From Candidatus Sulfotelmatobacter sp. (lineage in GTDB: Bacteria; Acidobacteriota; Terriglobia; Terriglobales; Acidobacteriaceae), in assembly GCA_025462865.1 (NCBI GenBank), contig JAOAPI010000050.1, positions 1 through 64,000 of the forward strand: a stretch of DNA of 64,000 nt. Reading direction: 5' to 3'. The position numbers and the translations under genes were made by a program. Under the pieces are notes generated by a model that worked only from the letters and a program-made list of their open reading frames with translations, ran no database searches and was not told the DNA's origin. Positions 53,987 to 62,710 of the stretch are shown piece after piece (positions within the stretch are counted from its first letter, which is position 1; every line of letters begins with the position of its first letter).

Positions 53987-55519
53987 TTACTGCGGAGTGC
54001 AGTCCGTTAGCGGCGGTTGAGCCTGACCCACCGGCGTATTCAACGACGGCGAGTTAGTGAAATCGAACATACTCTCAAGGTCATTCGCATTCTGATCGCG
54101 CTTGGTCAGATAAAGCGGGTTCTTGCCGGAATTTAGAAAACGTTTTTCAATCAAAGCGAGCATGGAAGTGTGATCTCCGACTTGATGAGAGACATAGCTC
54201 GGCTTCGAGAATGGAGAGACCGCAATGAAAGGAATCCGCACTCCAAGCTGATCGAAGCTGGCGCAGGTCTTGGGAAACGGTCCAGTAGGATTGGCGGTTA
54301 AAGCGGGACAAAGAGCCTCGGCGTCAAGCAGGCTCGTGTCGGTGACGCTGGTGAAGTTGTAGGAACATTCCGCGCCCTGGCCGGGCTGCTCGCTGTATGG
54401 GGGCGCGGAGAGATCCTCGCACTGGCCGGGATTGATTCCGTCGGGAGTGCGCGCGTTTTTCTGCGGAGCGGCGGGCGGTTTGGCGTGATCGTAGGCGCCG
54501 CCATGTTCATCGTAAACAATAAAAATAATCGAATCCTTCCAGAAGGGACCGTTGCGGACGGCGTTCACGATCTGGGAGACATGGTACTGGCCGCGCTGAA
54601 TGTCGGTGGGCGGATGCTCGTCGTCTTCAAGAGCATGGCCTTCCACGCCGAAATCCGGATCGACGAAAGAGACTTGCGGCAGCGAACCGACGCCGGAGGC
54701 TTCCAGCATGAAAGTTGAGAGCGGCAAGTTATGAACATCAGAGGGACGAAAACTTCCAGACTGCGGGACATCCTCAAAGAAGTCGCCCCAAGTGACGCCG
54801 TTTCGATCGAAGAGATCGAAGATGGTTCCAGTGATCGGCTTGTAACCTCCGGGAGGCGGTACGGTGTCGTTCGTAGTGAGATGTCCGAATGAAGTTGCAG
54901 CCATCAAGTAGGAGCGATTGGGAAAGGTTTGCGCCAGCACTGAGGAGAACTGACGGTCACTCATGGCGAAGGTCTGGGCCAGGCTGTAATAAAAAGGGAG
55001 ATCGCCCTGAGTATAAAAGCCGATGGTTTGGTCGTCCGTGGCACTCTCGCCATTATCTTTTTGCTCGGTAGCGTCGTTGCGGCGGACAAAGCCATCGCTC
55101 AAAGAGTTGGACAGCGTGCCGTTAGGATTTGCGAAGTTCATTTCAATGTGAGTGCCGACCCAACTGTGATCGAGGTCGGGAATTACACAACGCGAGGGAT
55201 TGTGGAAAGAGTAGACGGTGCTGCCATCGTCGTCGAGATTGCTGTTGGTGCAGGTTAAGCTGCCGTCACTTGCGATGGTGCAGGTGAGGCCGTCGACACA
55301 TTGGTGGTCGGTGCTGGCACAGGCTCCATTCCCGCTGTGATAAGGACTGCCTGGCGCGTAAGGGAGTGCTCCGAAGTAATTGTCGAAAGAATGGTTTTCC
55401 TGCATAACGATGATGATGTGATTGACCTTGGTCAGACTTCCGTCGGCGAATGCCAGGCTTGCGGGGAGTAAGCAGAGGGCGAAGGATATTGCGAGATGTG
55501 CACCGCGGGAGATTGTCAC
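53987..55519 (-). CDS. phospholipase C/phosphoesterase-family secreted protein
   Basis: A 510-residue protein with a signal peptide (GAHLAISFALCLLPASLAFA). It is homologous to the catalytic part of the 28705 protein: KVNHIIIVMQENHSFDNYFGALP, MSDRQFSSVLAQTFPNRSYLMAATSFG, DSIIFIVYDEHGGAYDHAKPP, GVRIPFIAVSPFSKPSYVSH and DHTSMLALIEKRFL. The N-terminal ENHSFDNYFG holds the metal-ligand Glu/Asn typical of this alkaline-phosphatase-superfamily branch. It lacks the InlB-like repeats of its paralogue. GTG 55519 with AGGAGG six bases upstream is a firm start. Substrates may be phospholipids or phosphomonoesters; the exact one is unknown. Confidence 0.87.
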   Translation of the reverse strand: MTISRGAHLAISFALCLLPASLAFADGSLTKVNHIIIVMQENHSFDNYFGALPYAPGSPYHSGNGACASTDHQCVDGLTCTIASDGSLTCTNSNLDDDGSTVYSFHNPSRCVIPDLDHSWVGTHIEMNFANPNGTLSNSLSDGFVRRNDATEQKDNGESATDDQTIGFYTQGDLPFYYSLAQTFAMSDRQFSSVLAQTFPNRSYLMAATSFGHLTTNDTVPPPGGYKPITGTIFDLFDRNGVTWGDFFEDVPQSGSFRPSDVHNLPLSTFMLEASGVGSLPQVSFVDPDFGVEGHALEDDEHPPTDIQRGQYHVSQIVNAVRNGPFWKDSIIFIVYDEHGGAYDHAKPPAAPQKNARTPDGINPGQCEDLSAPPYSEQPGQGAECSYNFTSVTDTSLLDAEALCPALTANPTGPFPKTCASFDQLGVRIPFIAVSPFSKPSYVSHQVGDHTSMLALIEKRFLNSGKNPLYLTKRDQNANDLESMFDFTNSPSLNTPVGQAQPPLTDCTPQ

Positions 55520-55735
55520 GAACGGCCTCCTACTTGGAATGAGTGAAGAATTGATGCCATTTCAGCCTGGAGAGGAAGATCAATAGTTCGTGAAAATTTG
55601 ATGAGGGAAATCCCTTAGTGGCGAAGCCGCCGATTCATGCGGGGGGAGGCAGGCACTTCGCGTCCTCCGGCAACTCTTTCGCGGGGACGACAATCTTACT
55701 TTCGAGGGATAGCAAATTTTTGCAGCGGAGGAATT

Positions 55736-56311
55736 ATGGAGAGCGTAGTCGGAGTTTTTCAATCGGTGTCTTCTGCAGAGCAGGCCGCGGAAGAGTTGAT
55801 GGAAAGCGGCATCTCGGAACGTTCACTCACTTTGCTGAGCAATCAAGCTCCTACGAGGACCAAGGTGAACCAGGCTTCGGAAAAGGATATTGAGCACGAG
55901 CATGTTCCCACCCGGGAAGTGAAGAACGAAGGATCAGGAAAAGAAGTGGGAGCAAACCTGGGAGCATGGGTCGGCGGGAGCGCCGGATTTGCGGCAGGGG
56001 CCACGGCTGCGACTTTGATGGTCCCTGGGCTGGGAGCCATCTTCGCGATCGGCGCTGGTGCGGCGGCGCTGTTGGGTTTGGGGGGCGCGGCGGCGGGAGC
56101 GAAACTTGGAGGCGCGGCGGAAAAAGAAGCAGGCGCGGGCATCGAGAAAAACGATACGGAGTTTTATCGCGAGCTGTTGCGGGCCGGCCGCTCGGTCTTG
56201 ATTGCCAATGCCGATAATGAAGACCTCGCGGCGCGAGCGCGGGAAATATTTCGGCGGCATGGCAGCGAAGAGGTTGACGCAGTCAGGCGTCGGGTGCGTC
56301 CAGCAGCATAA
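55736..56311 (+). CDS. glycine-zipper stress protein, paralogue 2
   Basis: From ATG 55736, fixed by GGAGG at 55728-55732; 191 residues (the frame is open from 55637). It shares the layout and start (MESVVGVFQSVSSAEQAAEELMESG) with the 51134 gene: an N-terminal YflT-like domain, a Gly/Ala zipper (AGFAAGATAATLMVPGLGAIF, GAAALLGLGGAAAGAK) and a C-terminal domain (NDTEFYRELLRAGRSVLIANADNEDLAARAREIF) ending in EEVDAVRR. The middle segment between domains differs between the two paralogues. Role unknown. It precedes cstA by 109 bases on the same strand. Confidence 0.75.
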   Translation: MESVVGVFQSVSSAEQAAEELMESGISERSLTLLSNQAPTRTKVNQASEKDIEHEHVPTREVKNEGSGKEVGANLGAWVGGSAGFAAGATAATLMVPGLGAIFAIGAGAAALLGLGGAAAGAKLGGAAEKEAGAGIEKNDTEFYRELLRAGRSVLIANADNEDLAARAREIFRRHGSEEVDAVRRRVRPAA

Positions 56312-56420
56312 CGCCCTTGCATCGGTCGTCCTTAGTTTGTGCCGCATTCTGAAATAGGTGTAGGATGCCTTCGATTGGGCTGATGGGATCAGCCATTCCT
56401 GCCTGCTTGGGAGCGGATTC

Positions 56421-58274
56421 ATGAATACTTTTCCGGTCTTGCTGGGCGCGCTGTGCGTATACGCAATTGGCTATCGTTACTACAGCGCATTCATTGCGGC
56501 GAAGGCTTTGGCGCTTGATGACCGGCGCACAACTCCCGCGCACGCTTATCCAGATGGGCATAACTACGTCGCTTCGCCCAAATGGGTTTTGTTTGGACAT
56601 CACTTCGCGGCGATCGCGGGAGCGGGGCCGCTGATTGGACCGACTCTGGCTGCGCAGTTCGGATTCGCGCCGGGATTCCTATGGATTCTGATCGGGGCCG
56701 TGCTGGCCGGATGTGTGCAAGATTTCACTGTGCTGGTGGCGTCGGTGCGGCATAAGGGCCGCTCGATAGCGGATGTAGCCCGGACGGAGATCAGTCCGTT
56801 TGCCGGGCTGGTCGCAATGATTGCGGTGCTTTTTATTTTGCTGGTCACGCTCGCGGGGCTTGGCATTGTGGTGGTGAATGCGCTGTCGAACAGTCCGTGG
56901 GGAGTGTTCACCATTGGCATGACCATTCCGATTGCCGTCATTATGGGATGGTGGATGTTCAAGAGCCATGCGGGAAAGATTACGGTTACCGGGCCGAGCA
57001 TTTTTGGAGTTGTTCTTTTGCTCGCCAGCGTGATCGCGGGACATTGGGTGGCGCAAACAAGCTGGGCGGGGGCGCTTACTTTTACGCCGCACCAGATCAC
57101 GATTCTCATGGGGATTTATGGGCTGGTGGCGTCGGTGCTTCCGGTGTGGCTGGTTCTGGAACCGCGCGACTATCTTTCGACTTACGTAAAGCTAGGGACG
57201 ATTGCGGTGCTGGTGATTGGCGTTTTCGTGGTGCATCCCAATATTCAGTTTCCGAATTTCACTCCGTTCGTGCATGGCGGGGGGCCGATCATCAAGGGGA
57301 AATTGTTCCCATTCTTATTTGTAACGATTGCGTGCGGGGCGATTTCGGGCTTCCACTCGCTGGTATCGTCGGGCACGACACCGAAGATGCTCGATAAAGA
57401 GACGGACGCCCGGTTCATCGGCTATGGAGCGATGATCGCGGAATCGCTGGTGGGCGTGCTGGCGCTGATCGCGGCTTGCTCGCTCGCGCCAGGCGACTAC
57501 TTCGCGATCAATACCACACCGGCGGTCTTCAGCCATCTCGGATTGAGCACAGTGAATCTGGATATGTTCTCGCAAGAAGTGGGAGAGAAGCTTGCGGGAC
57601 GCACCGGGGGCGCGGTTTCACTGGCGATTGGCATGGCACAGATTTTTCGCGGCTTGCCCGGAATGGCCCGGCTGATGGGCTATTGGTATCACTACGCCAT
57701 CATGTTTGAAGCGCTCTTCATCTTAACCACGGTGGACACGGGAACACGCGTAGCGCGCTACGTCCTGCAGGAATTAATGGGGAAAGTGCACAAGCCATTC
57801 GGAAATAGTTCGTGGCTGCCGGGAAATCTAATCACCAGCTTTGTAGTAGTGATGGGATGGGGATATTTGATTTACACAGGAAACATTTCGACGATATGGC
57901 CGCTGTTCGGAACCGGTAACCAACTCTTGGCGACCATCGCGCTGGCGGTTACGACGACCTTCCTTATTAACATGGGCAAACAGAAATATGCATGGATTAC
58001 GGGGATACCGATGTGTTTCGTGGGAGTAACCACGCTGACGGCTGGCGTGCTCTCGATCAAGAATATTTTCTGGCCGCTGACGGCGAAACCGGGACAGGTA
58101 TTTACGGGCTATCTGGACACGGTACTGATGAGCATCTTTATTGCGGGCGTGATTTTAGTCGTGTTCGATGCGGTGCGACGTTGGATTGCGGTAATGAATG
58201 GAGCACCGGCCCCGCAGGACGCGTTCGGGCCGCCGATAACCGCAGCAGGAGAAGTCAAGATGGGGTGCTGTTAG
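56421..58274 (+). CDS. cstA: carbon starvation protein A, peptide/pyruvate-type transporter
   Basis: A 617-residue inner-membrane protein with about 16 spans, homologous to E. coli CstA/BtsT, which import peptides or pyruvate. Typical segments are present: YRYYSAFIAAKALALDDRRTTPAHAY, WVLFGHHFAAIAGAGPLIGPTLAAQFG, AVLAGCVQDFTVLVASVRHKGRSIADVAR, and CGAISGFHSLVSSGTTPKMLDKETDARFIGYGAM. It is shorter than the 701-residue E. coli protein, as many non-enteric members are, and ends in GCC. GGGAGCGG upstream supports ATG 56421. No histidine-kinase/regulator pair for it is adjacent. Confidence 0.93.
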   Translation: MNTFPVLLGALCVYAIGYRYYSAFIAAKALALDDRRTTPAHAYPDGHNYVASPKWVLFGHHFAAIAGAGPLIGPTLAAQFGFAPGFLWILIGAVLAGCVQDFTVLVASVRHKGRSIADVARTEISPFAGLVAMIAVLFILLVTLAGLGIVVVNALSNSPWGVFTIGMTIPIAVIMGWWMFKSHAGKITVTGPSIFGVVLLLASVIAGHWVAQTSWAGALTFTPHQITILMGIYGLVASVLPVWLVLEPRDYLSTYVKLGTIAVLVIGVFVVHPNIQFPNFTPFVHGGGPIIKGKLFPFLFVTIACGAISGFHSLVSSGTTPKMLDKETDARFIGYGAMIAESLVGVLALIAACSLAPGDYFAINTTPAVFSHLGLSTVNLDMFSQEVGEKLAGRTGGAVSLAIGMAQIFRGLPGMARLMGYWYHYAIMFEALFILTTVDTGTRVARYVLQELMGKVHKPFGNSSWLPGNLITSFVVVMGWGYLIYTGNISTIWPLFGTGNQLLATIALAVTTTFLINMGKQKYAWITGIPMCFVGVTTLTAGVLSIKNIFWPLTAKPGQVFTGYLDTVLMSIFIAGVILVVFDAVRRWIAVMNGAPAPQDAFGPPITAAGEVKMGCC

Positions 58275-58286
58275 AAGCGGAACACG

Positions 58287-58335
58287 GGGCTAAAGCCCAA
58301 ATTCAATTAAATGCTCATCGCGGCGCTGAAGCGCC
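58287..58335. repeat. two short palindromes between cstA and the porin
   Basis: GGGCT-AA-AGCCC (58287-58298) and GGCGCT-GA-AGCGCC (58322-58335) occur in tandem. They are typical dispersed palindromes, not followed by T-runs. Confidence 0.55.
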
Positions 58336-58402
58336 ACTCTTCCACGTTATTGCGAGCGGGGGTTCTTCCGGAACAAGAAAGAATCCCGCTGCATGAAAAA
58401 AT

Positions 58403-58441
58403 CCCCGTCCTGTCTCCAAGAACGGAGAGACAAGGACGGGG
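58403..58441 (-). terminator. intrinsic terminator of the porin gene
   Basis: CCCCGTCCT (58403-58411) pairs with AGGACGGGG (58433-58441), with GTCTC/GAGAC extending the stem past a bulge. On the minus strand the stem is followed by ATTTTTTC, 29 bases after the porin stop at 58470. On the plus strand it lacks a T-run, so it is poor for cstA. Confidence 0.85.
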
Positions 58442-58469
58442 CATGCCTCAGTGAGTGTAAGGCCTGAGG

Positions 58470-60494
58470 TTAGAAGGTGAAAATCGGACCGAACTCGTTG
58501 CGCCAGTTGTGTGCCTGGAACGTGTGGCGACCTTCAAACAACGGGGCTTTGGTTATGTCATGCTGCGCAGTGAAGGTTGCGATGTAACTCGCTTCGTGCA
58601 CAAACGTGACCCATTTGTTGAGCCGGTAAGTGATCGAAACCGTGTCGAGGTCGGTGCGGCCCAGGTTGTTCCCATGCCGCGCTTCGGCATATTTGGCCCG
58701 GTCGGTACCGTATTGCAGGTGTAGTACCCATCCGGAATTCGGACCCTCGGGGTTGGCACGGAAGATGCGCGAGAGCGGGAAGCTCATTTCGGCAAATCCA
58801 CCTGTCCCCCCGACGGGTTGCAGGTACGCGGATTGCACAGGAGTGCCCTGGCAATTAATAGTGGCGGCGGGTTGACCGGCTGTCGTTCCACCCGCGCAGC
58901 CGAACAGGATGGCCCTGCCACTTTCAGACACTCCATTTCCCACCTCGAACAAGCCGCGCAGGTTGGAGTAGACATCGTTGAGTTGAGCGCCGAAGAAATA
59001 TCGCATGTCATCTCCGCGATAGAACTTGGCGACAAAAGTGACCCAGGGTGTGGGCAACTGAATCTCAGCGGTATAGAGATTCTGCGGATTGCCGACCTGG
59101 GTGCCATGAGGAAATAGCTGCTCCAGGTTGCAGGTTCCTGACGCTTCCCCGCAGTTGCTGGCCCCGATTATGTTGGTGGTGGTTGTGAATCCGACATTCG
59201 GAACGGTGGCACTGGTGAAAGCGGTTATTGTGCATGGCGTATTTAGAGCAGCGCAAATCACACTGTTTGCGACCTCTGCCGCATGAGGAATGATTTCGTT
59301 CACGCGGGAGTGGTGGCCGCTGACAATGAACTGAGCCGGCGCCACACCCTTCCAGTTATGCGAGAGCGGAAACTGAAAGACCAGACGCCCCTCCAATCCG
59401 GGCTGATTTGACTCCGCGCCAGCGCGGTCGCCGAAACGCAAACGCTGATCGGTGGTAAGACCGGCCGAGCCCGCGACCGGCATCACGATGGCGAACTCCG
59501 GCTCAATTTTGAGATCACCGGCATGAAATTGAACACCGGTTCTGAATTGCGGAGTGCGCTCCCAGAGAGAGCCCATGCCGATGCCCAATCCGGTGGTTTC
59601 AAATAGGTTGGGAAGAGTGGATGAGATGAGCGACCAGTCTTGTCCAAACAGCACGTACCAGGGCAGGCCGGCAATTTTGTGGTCGAGGCGCATCCAGGCG
59701 AGTCGCATGGTGAACTGGTTGGAGCGATAGGAGCTGATGTTGCGGTTGCTGACGTCGGTATAGTCGCCTTCAAAGTCGCCTTCCACCCGGCCAGTGATGG
59801 TGAAGCCGGAGTTCTTCGGCACCCATTCAGCTTGGGAGCCGATGCGGAAGCTGCGAGCTTTGATATGGAATTGCGGGTCGGAAGTCGGACCGGTATCGCC
59901 GAGCAGCAGGGGCAACGGCCAGTCCTGGCTACCGAACGTGGGTCCTCCGCTGGAAGCTGTTTCAGAAACCGCGCTTGCCTTGAAGAAGCCATAGATCTTC
60001 ATATTCGCGCCGCTTCCGAGATGGATATCCGGAATCATTCCTCCTTGCTTGGGCAGGTCGATGGGCAATACGCGGAGGGGTGCAACTGCTGGAATTCCCA
60101 TCGGTTCTTTCGGAGCTGGAGGCGTGCCCGTGGGAATTTGCCCGGTTTGAGCAGGGCTCTGGGTCTGCAGCACTGCATTTGAGAGCCGCGCCCCCGAGGA
60201 AGCCTCCATGCTGACGGGCGCAACGCTGGCGGGCTCGACCGTGGACGAGTATTCCTGCGTGCTGATCAGGCCTTTTTCCATCAGGAGATGCGCGAGGCGG
60301 GCATTGGCCTCCTCTGCTGAAGACGCCTGATTGATCATCGCCACTTCGCCGGGAGATAGGATTCCCTTCGATTGAAGCAACAATGCGAGAGGATTGTTAC
60401 TGGGTGGACGGTTCTCCTGCTGCTGCGCCATGGCCGGGAAGGTCAGGACAACGGCGGAAATCGACACGAGCAAACGCGATGCGACTTTCTTCAT
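58470..60494 (-). CDS. outer-membrane porin (DcaP-like)
   Basis: A 674-residue protein. A signal peptide (KVASRLLVSISAVVLTFPAMAQ) is followed by an about 130-residue Pro/Ala-rich periplasmic part with a short helical motif (LLLQSKGILSPGEVAMINQASSAEEANARLAHLLMEKG). The barrel follows: GANMKIYGFFKASAV, FHIKARSFRIGSQAEW, GFTITGRVEGDFEGDY, FTMRLAWMRLDHKIAGLPWYVLFGQDW, with alternating strands to the terminal Phe (FGPIFTF), the Bam recognition end. This resembles DcaP-type trimeric porins, whose substrates are small organic acids or diacids. GGAGG about ten bases before ATG 60494 supports the start. A terminator follows. Confidence 0.85.
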   Translation of the reverse strand: MKKVASRLLVSISAVVLTFPAMAQQQENRPPSNNPLALLLQSKGILSPGEVAMINQASSAEEANARLAHLLMEKGLISTQEYSSTVEPASVAPVSMEASSGARLSNAVLQTQSPAQTGQIPTGTPPAPKEPMGIPAVAPLRVLPIDLPKQGGMIPDIHLGSGANMKIYGFFKASAVSETASSGGPTFGSQDWPLPLLLGDTGPTSDPQFHIKARSFRIGSQAEWVPKNSGFTITGRVEGDFEGDYTDVSNRNISSYRSNQFTMRLAWMRLDHKIAGLPWYVLFGQDWSLISSTLPNLFETTGLGIGMGSLWERTPQFRTGVQFHAGDLKIEPEFAIVMPVAGSAGLTTDQRLRFGDRAGAESNQPGLEGRLVFQFPLSHNWKGVAPAQFIVSGHHSRVNEIIPHAAEVANSVICAALNTPCTITAFTSATVPNVGFTTTTNIIGASNCGEASGTCNLEQLFPHGTQVGNPQNLYTAEIQLPTPWVTFVAKFYRGDDMRYFFGAQLNDVYSNLRGLFEVGNGVSESGRAILFGCAGGTTAGQPAATINCQGTPVQSAYLQPVGGTGGFAEMSFPLSRIFRANPEGPNSGWVLHLQYGTDRAKYAEARHGNNLGRTDLDTVSITYRLNKWVTFVHEASYIATFTAQHDITKAPLFEGRHTFQAHNWRNEFGPIFTF

Positions 60495-61075
60495 TGGGTA
60501 CAGCCTCCGGATAAAATTTTGAGACCGTTGACTCGATAACAGGTCTTAAGATCCGGCCCGGGAACTGTGCTGCAGTAATTAGCCTCACATTGCCGAGTGA
60601 TCGAAAGAGATTTGCAAGAAGACCTCCGAGGCGATCCAGTCTTGTGGCTCGTGGACTGGGAGCGCTGACCGGCTGGGCGCTGGCCAAAGTTCTGAAATCG
60701 GTCCGGTGGTCCAGACACTTAGCCGGATGCCGACCTACATACTGTTACAGGACGATGAATGTCAAGCTATTTCGGTGGATAAATGGAGATTATCGGGTGG
60801 TGTACTCCGCCTGCTAATCTCGACTGTCCACTGTGCGGCCAACGCGGCTGAATTGGGAAATCGCCGCCGCCGTGACAGTCGCCGGGTCGCACCCTGTCCT
60901 CAATATCACGCGGTTACGCAAGTTCCACTTCGAACAACGACATTGGAAATAAGACACTTAGAGCGGGAACTCTGAGGGCAGGGTCGGAGTCTATGCTGGT
61001 TAGGACATTAAATCGCCTCTCCGAGATTTTTCGGTTTGGAATGGAGTGAGAAAACCTATAATCGTCTTTTAGCAG
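60495..61075. other. 581-base intergenic region, no gene supported
   Basis: It lies between the porin start (minus) and the sigma factor start (plus). Several open frames of 60-96 codons overlap one another on both strands, lack ribosome-binding sites and family features, and are not called. The region should hold the porin promoter at its left end and the sigma promoter at its right end. A candidate ECF-type promoter is given separately. Confidence 0.45.
60966..60994 (+). promoter_or_regulatory. candidate ECF-type promoter of the sigma factor operon
   Basis: GGAACTC (60966-60972), 17 bases, then TCTAT (60990-60994) resembles the GGAACTT / TCTGA-like ECF pattern. It lies 82 bases upstream of the sigma gene start, where autoregulation would place it. 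Matches this short occur by chance, so this is only a candidate. Confidence 0.25.
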
Positions 61076-61822
61076 ATGTCAGGACGCGGCACCGTGGGAG
61101 TGACAATCTTGGGCGAATTGGCAAGCGCGATCGGAGCACGACTCGAGGAAGCGGCGGTTGTGGCAGAGCTCAAGGCCGGCTCGGAAGAGGCTTACGCGTG
61201 GCTGATTGGAGAATTTCAGCGTCCAGTGTACGGGCTGGTGTATCGAATGGTCAGCGATCCAGCGGACGCAGCGGATACCACGCAGGATGTTTTCCTGAAA
61301 GTTTTTCGCGGGATGAAGCAATTCCACGGCGAGTCAAGTTTGAAGACATGGATTTACCGCATTGCGTTGCATGAGGCTGCAAACCGCCGAAGGTGGTGGT
61401 TCCGGCATAAGGCGCAAGAGACTTCGATTGAACCGGCTGATGCGGACGGATTTGCGGGGAATGATGAAGCGATGCAGAGCGCGATGACCGACCAGCGTGA
61501 TTCGCCATTCGACAGCGTGGCTCACCGGGAAGTGCAACATCGCGTAGACGCCGAGCTGAGGAAACTAGCCGAGCCCTACCGGACAACGCTAATTCTGCGC
61601 GACCTGGAAGAAATGTCATATGAAGAAATCGCGGAAGTTCTGCAGATCTCGTTGGGGACGGTGAAATCGAGATTGACACGCGGACGGCAGGCGCTGAAAC
61701 AGCGGCTGGCTCCATACGTGCGTGAGGGTGGCGGACAACTAGGGCTGACCGCACCGGAGAAGGAAGAGAGTCTTGGGAAACGGGTTGCTGGAGGGGGTAG
61801 AAGGGTCGAGGTGATGCCATGA
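61076..61822 (+). CDS. ECF-type RNA polymerase sigma factor (RpoE-like)
   Basis: A 248-residue sigma factor with regions 2 and 4 only. Region 2 at about 38-85: EEAYAWLIGEFQRPVYGLVYRMVSDPADAADTTQDVFLKVFRGM, then SSLKTWIYRIALHEAANRRR. Region 4 at about 163-212: LAEPYRTTLILRDLEEMSYEEIAEVLQISLGTVKSRLTRGRQALKQRL, the -35-binding helix-turn-helix. It directs transcription of an unknown envelope- or stress-type regulon. The stop TGA (61820-61822) overlaps the ATG of the next gene at 61819, an ATGA coupling typical for a sigma/anti-sigma pair. ATG 61076 starts before the conserved part; an internal start is possible. Confidence 0.92.
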   Translation: MSGRGTVGVTILGELASAIGARLEEAAVVAELKAGSEEAYAWLIGEFQRPVYGLVYRMVSDPADAADTTQDVFLKVFRGMKQFHGESSLKTWIYRIALHEAANRRRWWFRHKAQETSIEPADADGFAGNDEAMQSAMTDQRDSPFDSVAHREVQHRVDAELRKLAEPYRTTLILRDLEEMSYEEIAEVLQISLGTVKSRLTRGRQALKQRLAPYVREGGGQLGLTAPEKEESLGKRVAGGGRRVEVMP

Positions 61823-62535
61823 AGTACATGGCCACGAAGTCCAGCTTTGCGAAACGCGTGACGGTGAAGTGCACGGACGTGAAGGGATTGTTGTCTCCCT
61901 ATCTGGATGGGGTAGTCACTGGGGCTGAGATGCTGGGCCTGCAGGCCCATCTAGGCGAGTGTGACGCGTGCATGCGGGAATACAAGTTGCTGCGTCAGAC
62001 ACAGCAACTGTTGATGAATGTTGGCCGGGTGAAGGAACCGGCGGACCTTGGGCTGAAGCTGCGTCTGGCCATTTCGCGCGAGGCAGCGGAGTTGCGTCGT
62101 CCGCGGTACGAAGGCTTGCGCATGCGAGCGGAGAATGCGCTCAACGCGTTCATGGTGCCTGCGACAGCCGGACTGGTGTGCGCTCTGCTGATTTTTGGTT
62201 TGGTAACGGCAATTCTGGCGATGCCGGTACAAGTGCAAGCGAACAACGAAGATGTACCGCTGGTTTTAAATACCGGCCCGGAATTGCAGCAGAGCGTCTT
62301 CGGTACGACGCTGAGTTCGATGAATACGGATTCGCTGGTGATTGAAGCCTACGTGGATAGGAACGGACGCGTGCAGGATTATCGGATCCTCTCTGATCCT
62401 GGCGAGTCTCAGGAGTTGTTGCCGCAAGTGAAACGGATGTTGATCTTCACTACATTCCGTCCGGCGATGTCGATGGGCCGGCCCATTTCATCACGCGCGG
62501 TGCTGTCGTTTTCTAGAATCAGCGTGAGGGGATAA
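61819..62535 (+). CDS. anti-sigma factor (zf-HC2 type) with TonB-like C-terminal tail
   Basis: A 238-residue inner-membrane protein. The N-terminal zinc anti-sigma motif is in LQAHLGECDACMREYKLLRQTQ (H-x3-C-x2-C), preceded by VKCTDVKGLLSPYLDG. One membrane span follows at about 110-137 (VPATAGLVCALLIFGLVTAILAM). The periplasmic part ends in SLVIEAYVDRNGRVQDYRILSD...FTTFRPAMSMGRPISSRAVLSF, the pattern of a TonB C-terminal domain (DxxGxVxDxxVL...FxPAxxxGxPV). The cytoplasmic domain should hold the sigma factor, and the tail may sense the envelope. An anti-sigma/TonB-tail fusion is unusual (see findings). Translationally coupled to the sigma gene. Confidence 0.85.
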   Translation: MKYMATKSSFAKRVTVKCTDVKGLLSPYLDGVVTGAEMLGLQAHLGECDACMREYKLLRQTQQLLMNVGRVKEPADLGLKLRLAISREAAELRRPRYEGLRMRAENALNAFMVPATAGLVCALLIFGLVTAILAMPVQVQANNEDVPLVLNTGPELQQSVFGTTLSSMNTDSLVIEAYVDRNGRVQDYRILSDPGESQELLPQVKRMLIFTTFRPAMSMGRPISSRAVLSFSRISVRG

Positions 62536-62710
62536 AGTCGAGCTCCGGCTTTCGTGCTGGGTTTTTGGACTTGCATTGCCCGCGTAAAATTCCAACCTTA
62601 GTGAATCGCCGTTCAGGTTCCAATCCTGCATAAGCGTTTTGTCATGAGAAGTCCGCGCAGATTCTCTTTCAGTAGAATGGGGTTCTGTCACTACTGAGGG
62701 AGGATTCACA

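Noticed and set aside
60590-60975. Small open frames (75 and 89 codons) in the porin-sigma gap
   Set aside because: They overlap each other and others, lack ribosome-binding sites and show no protein-like pattern.
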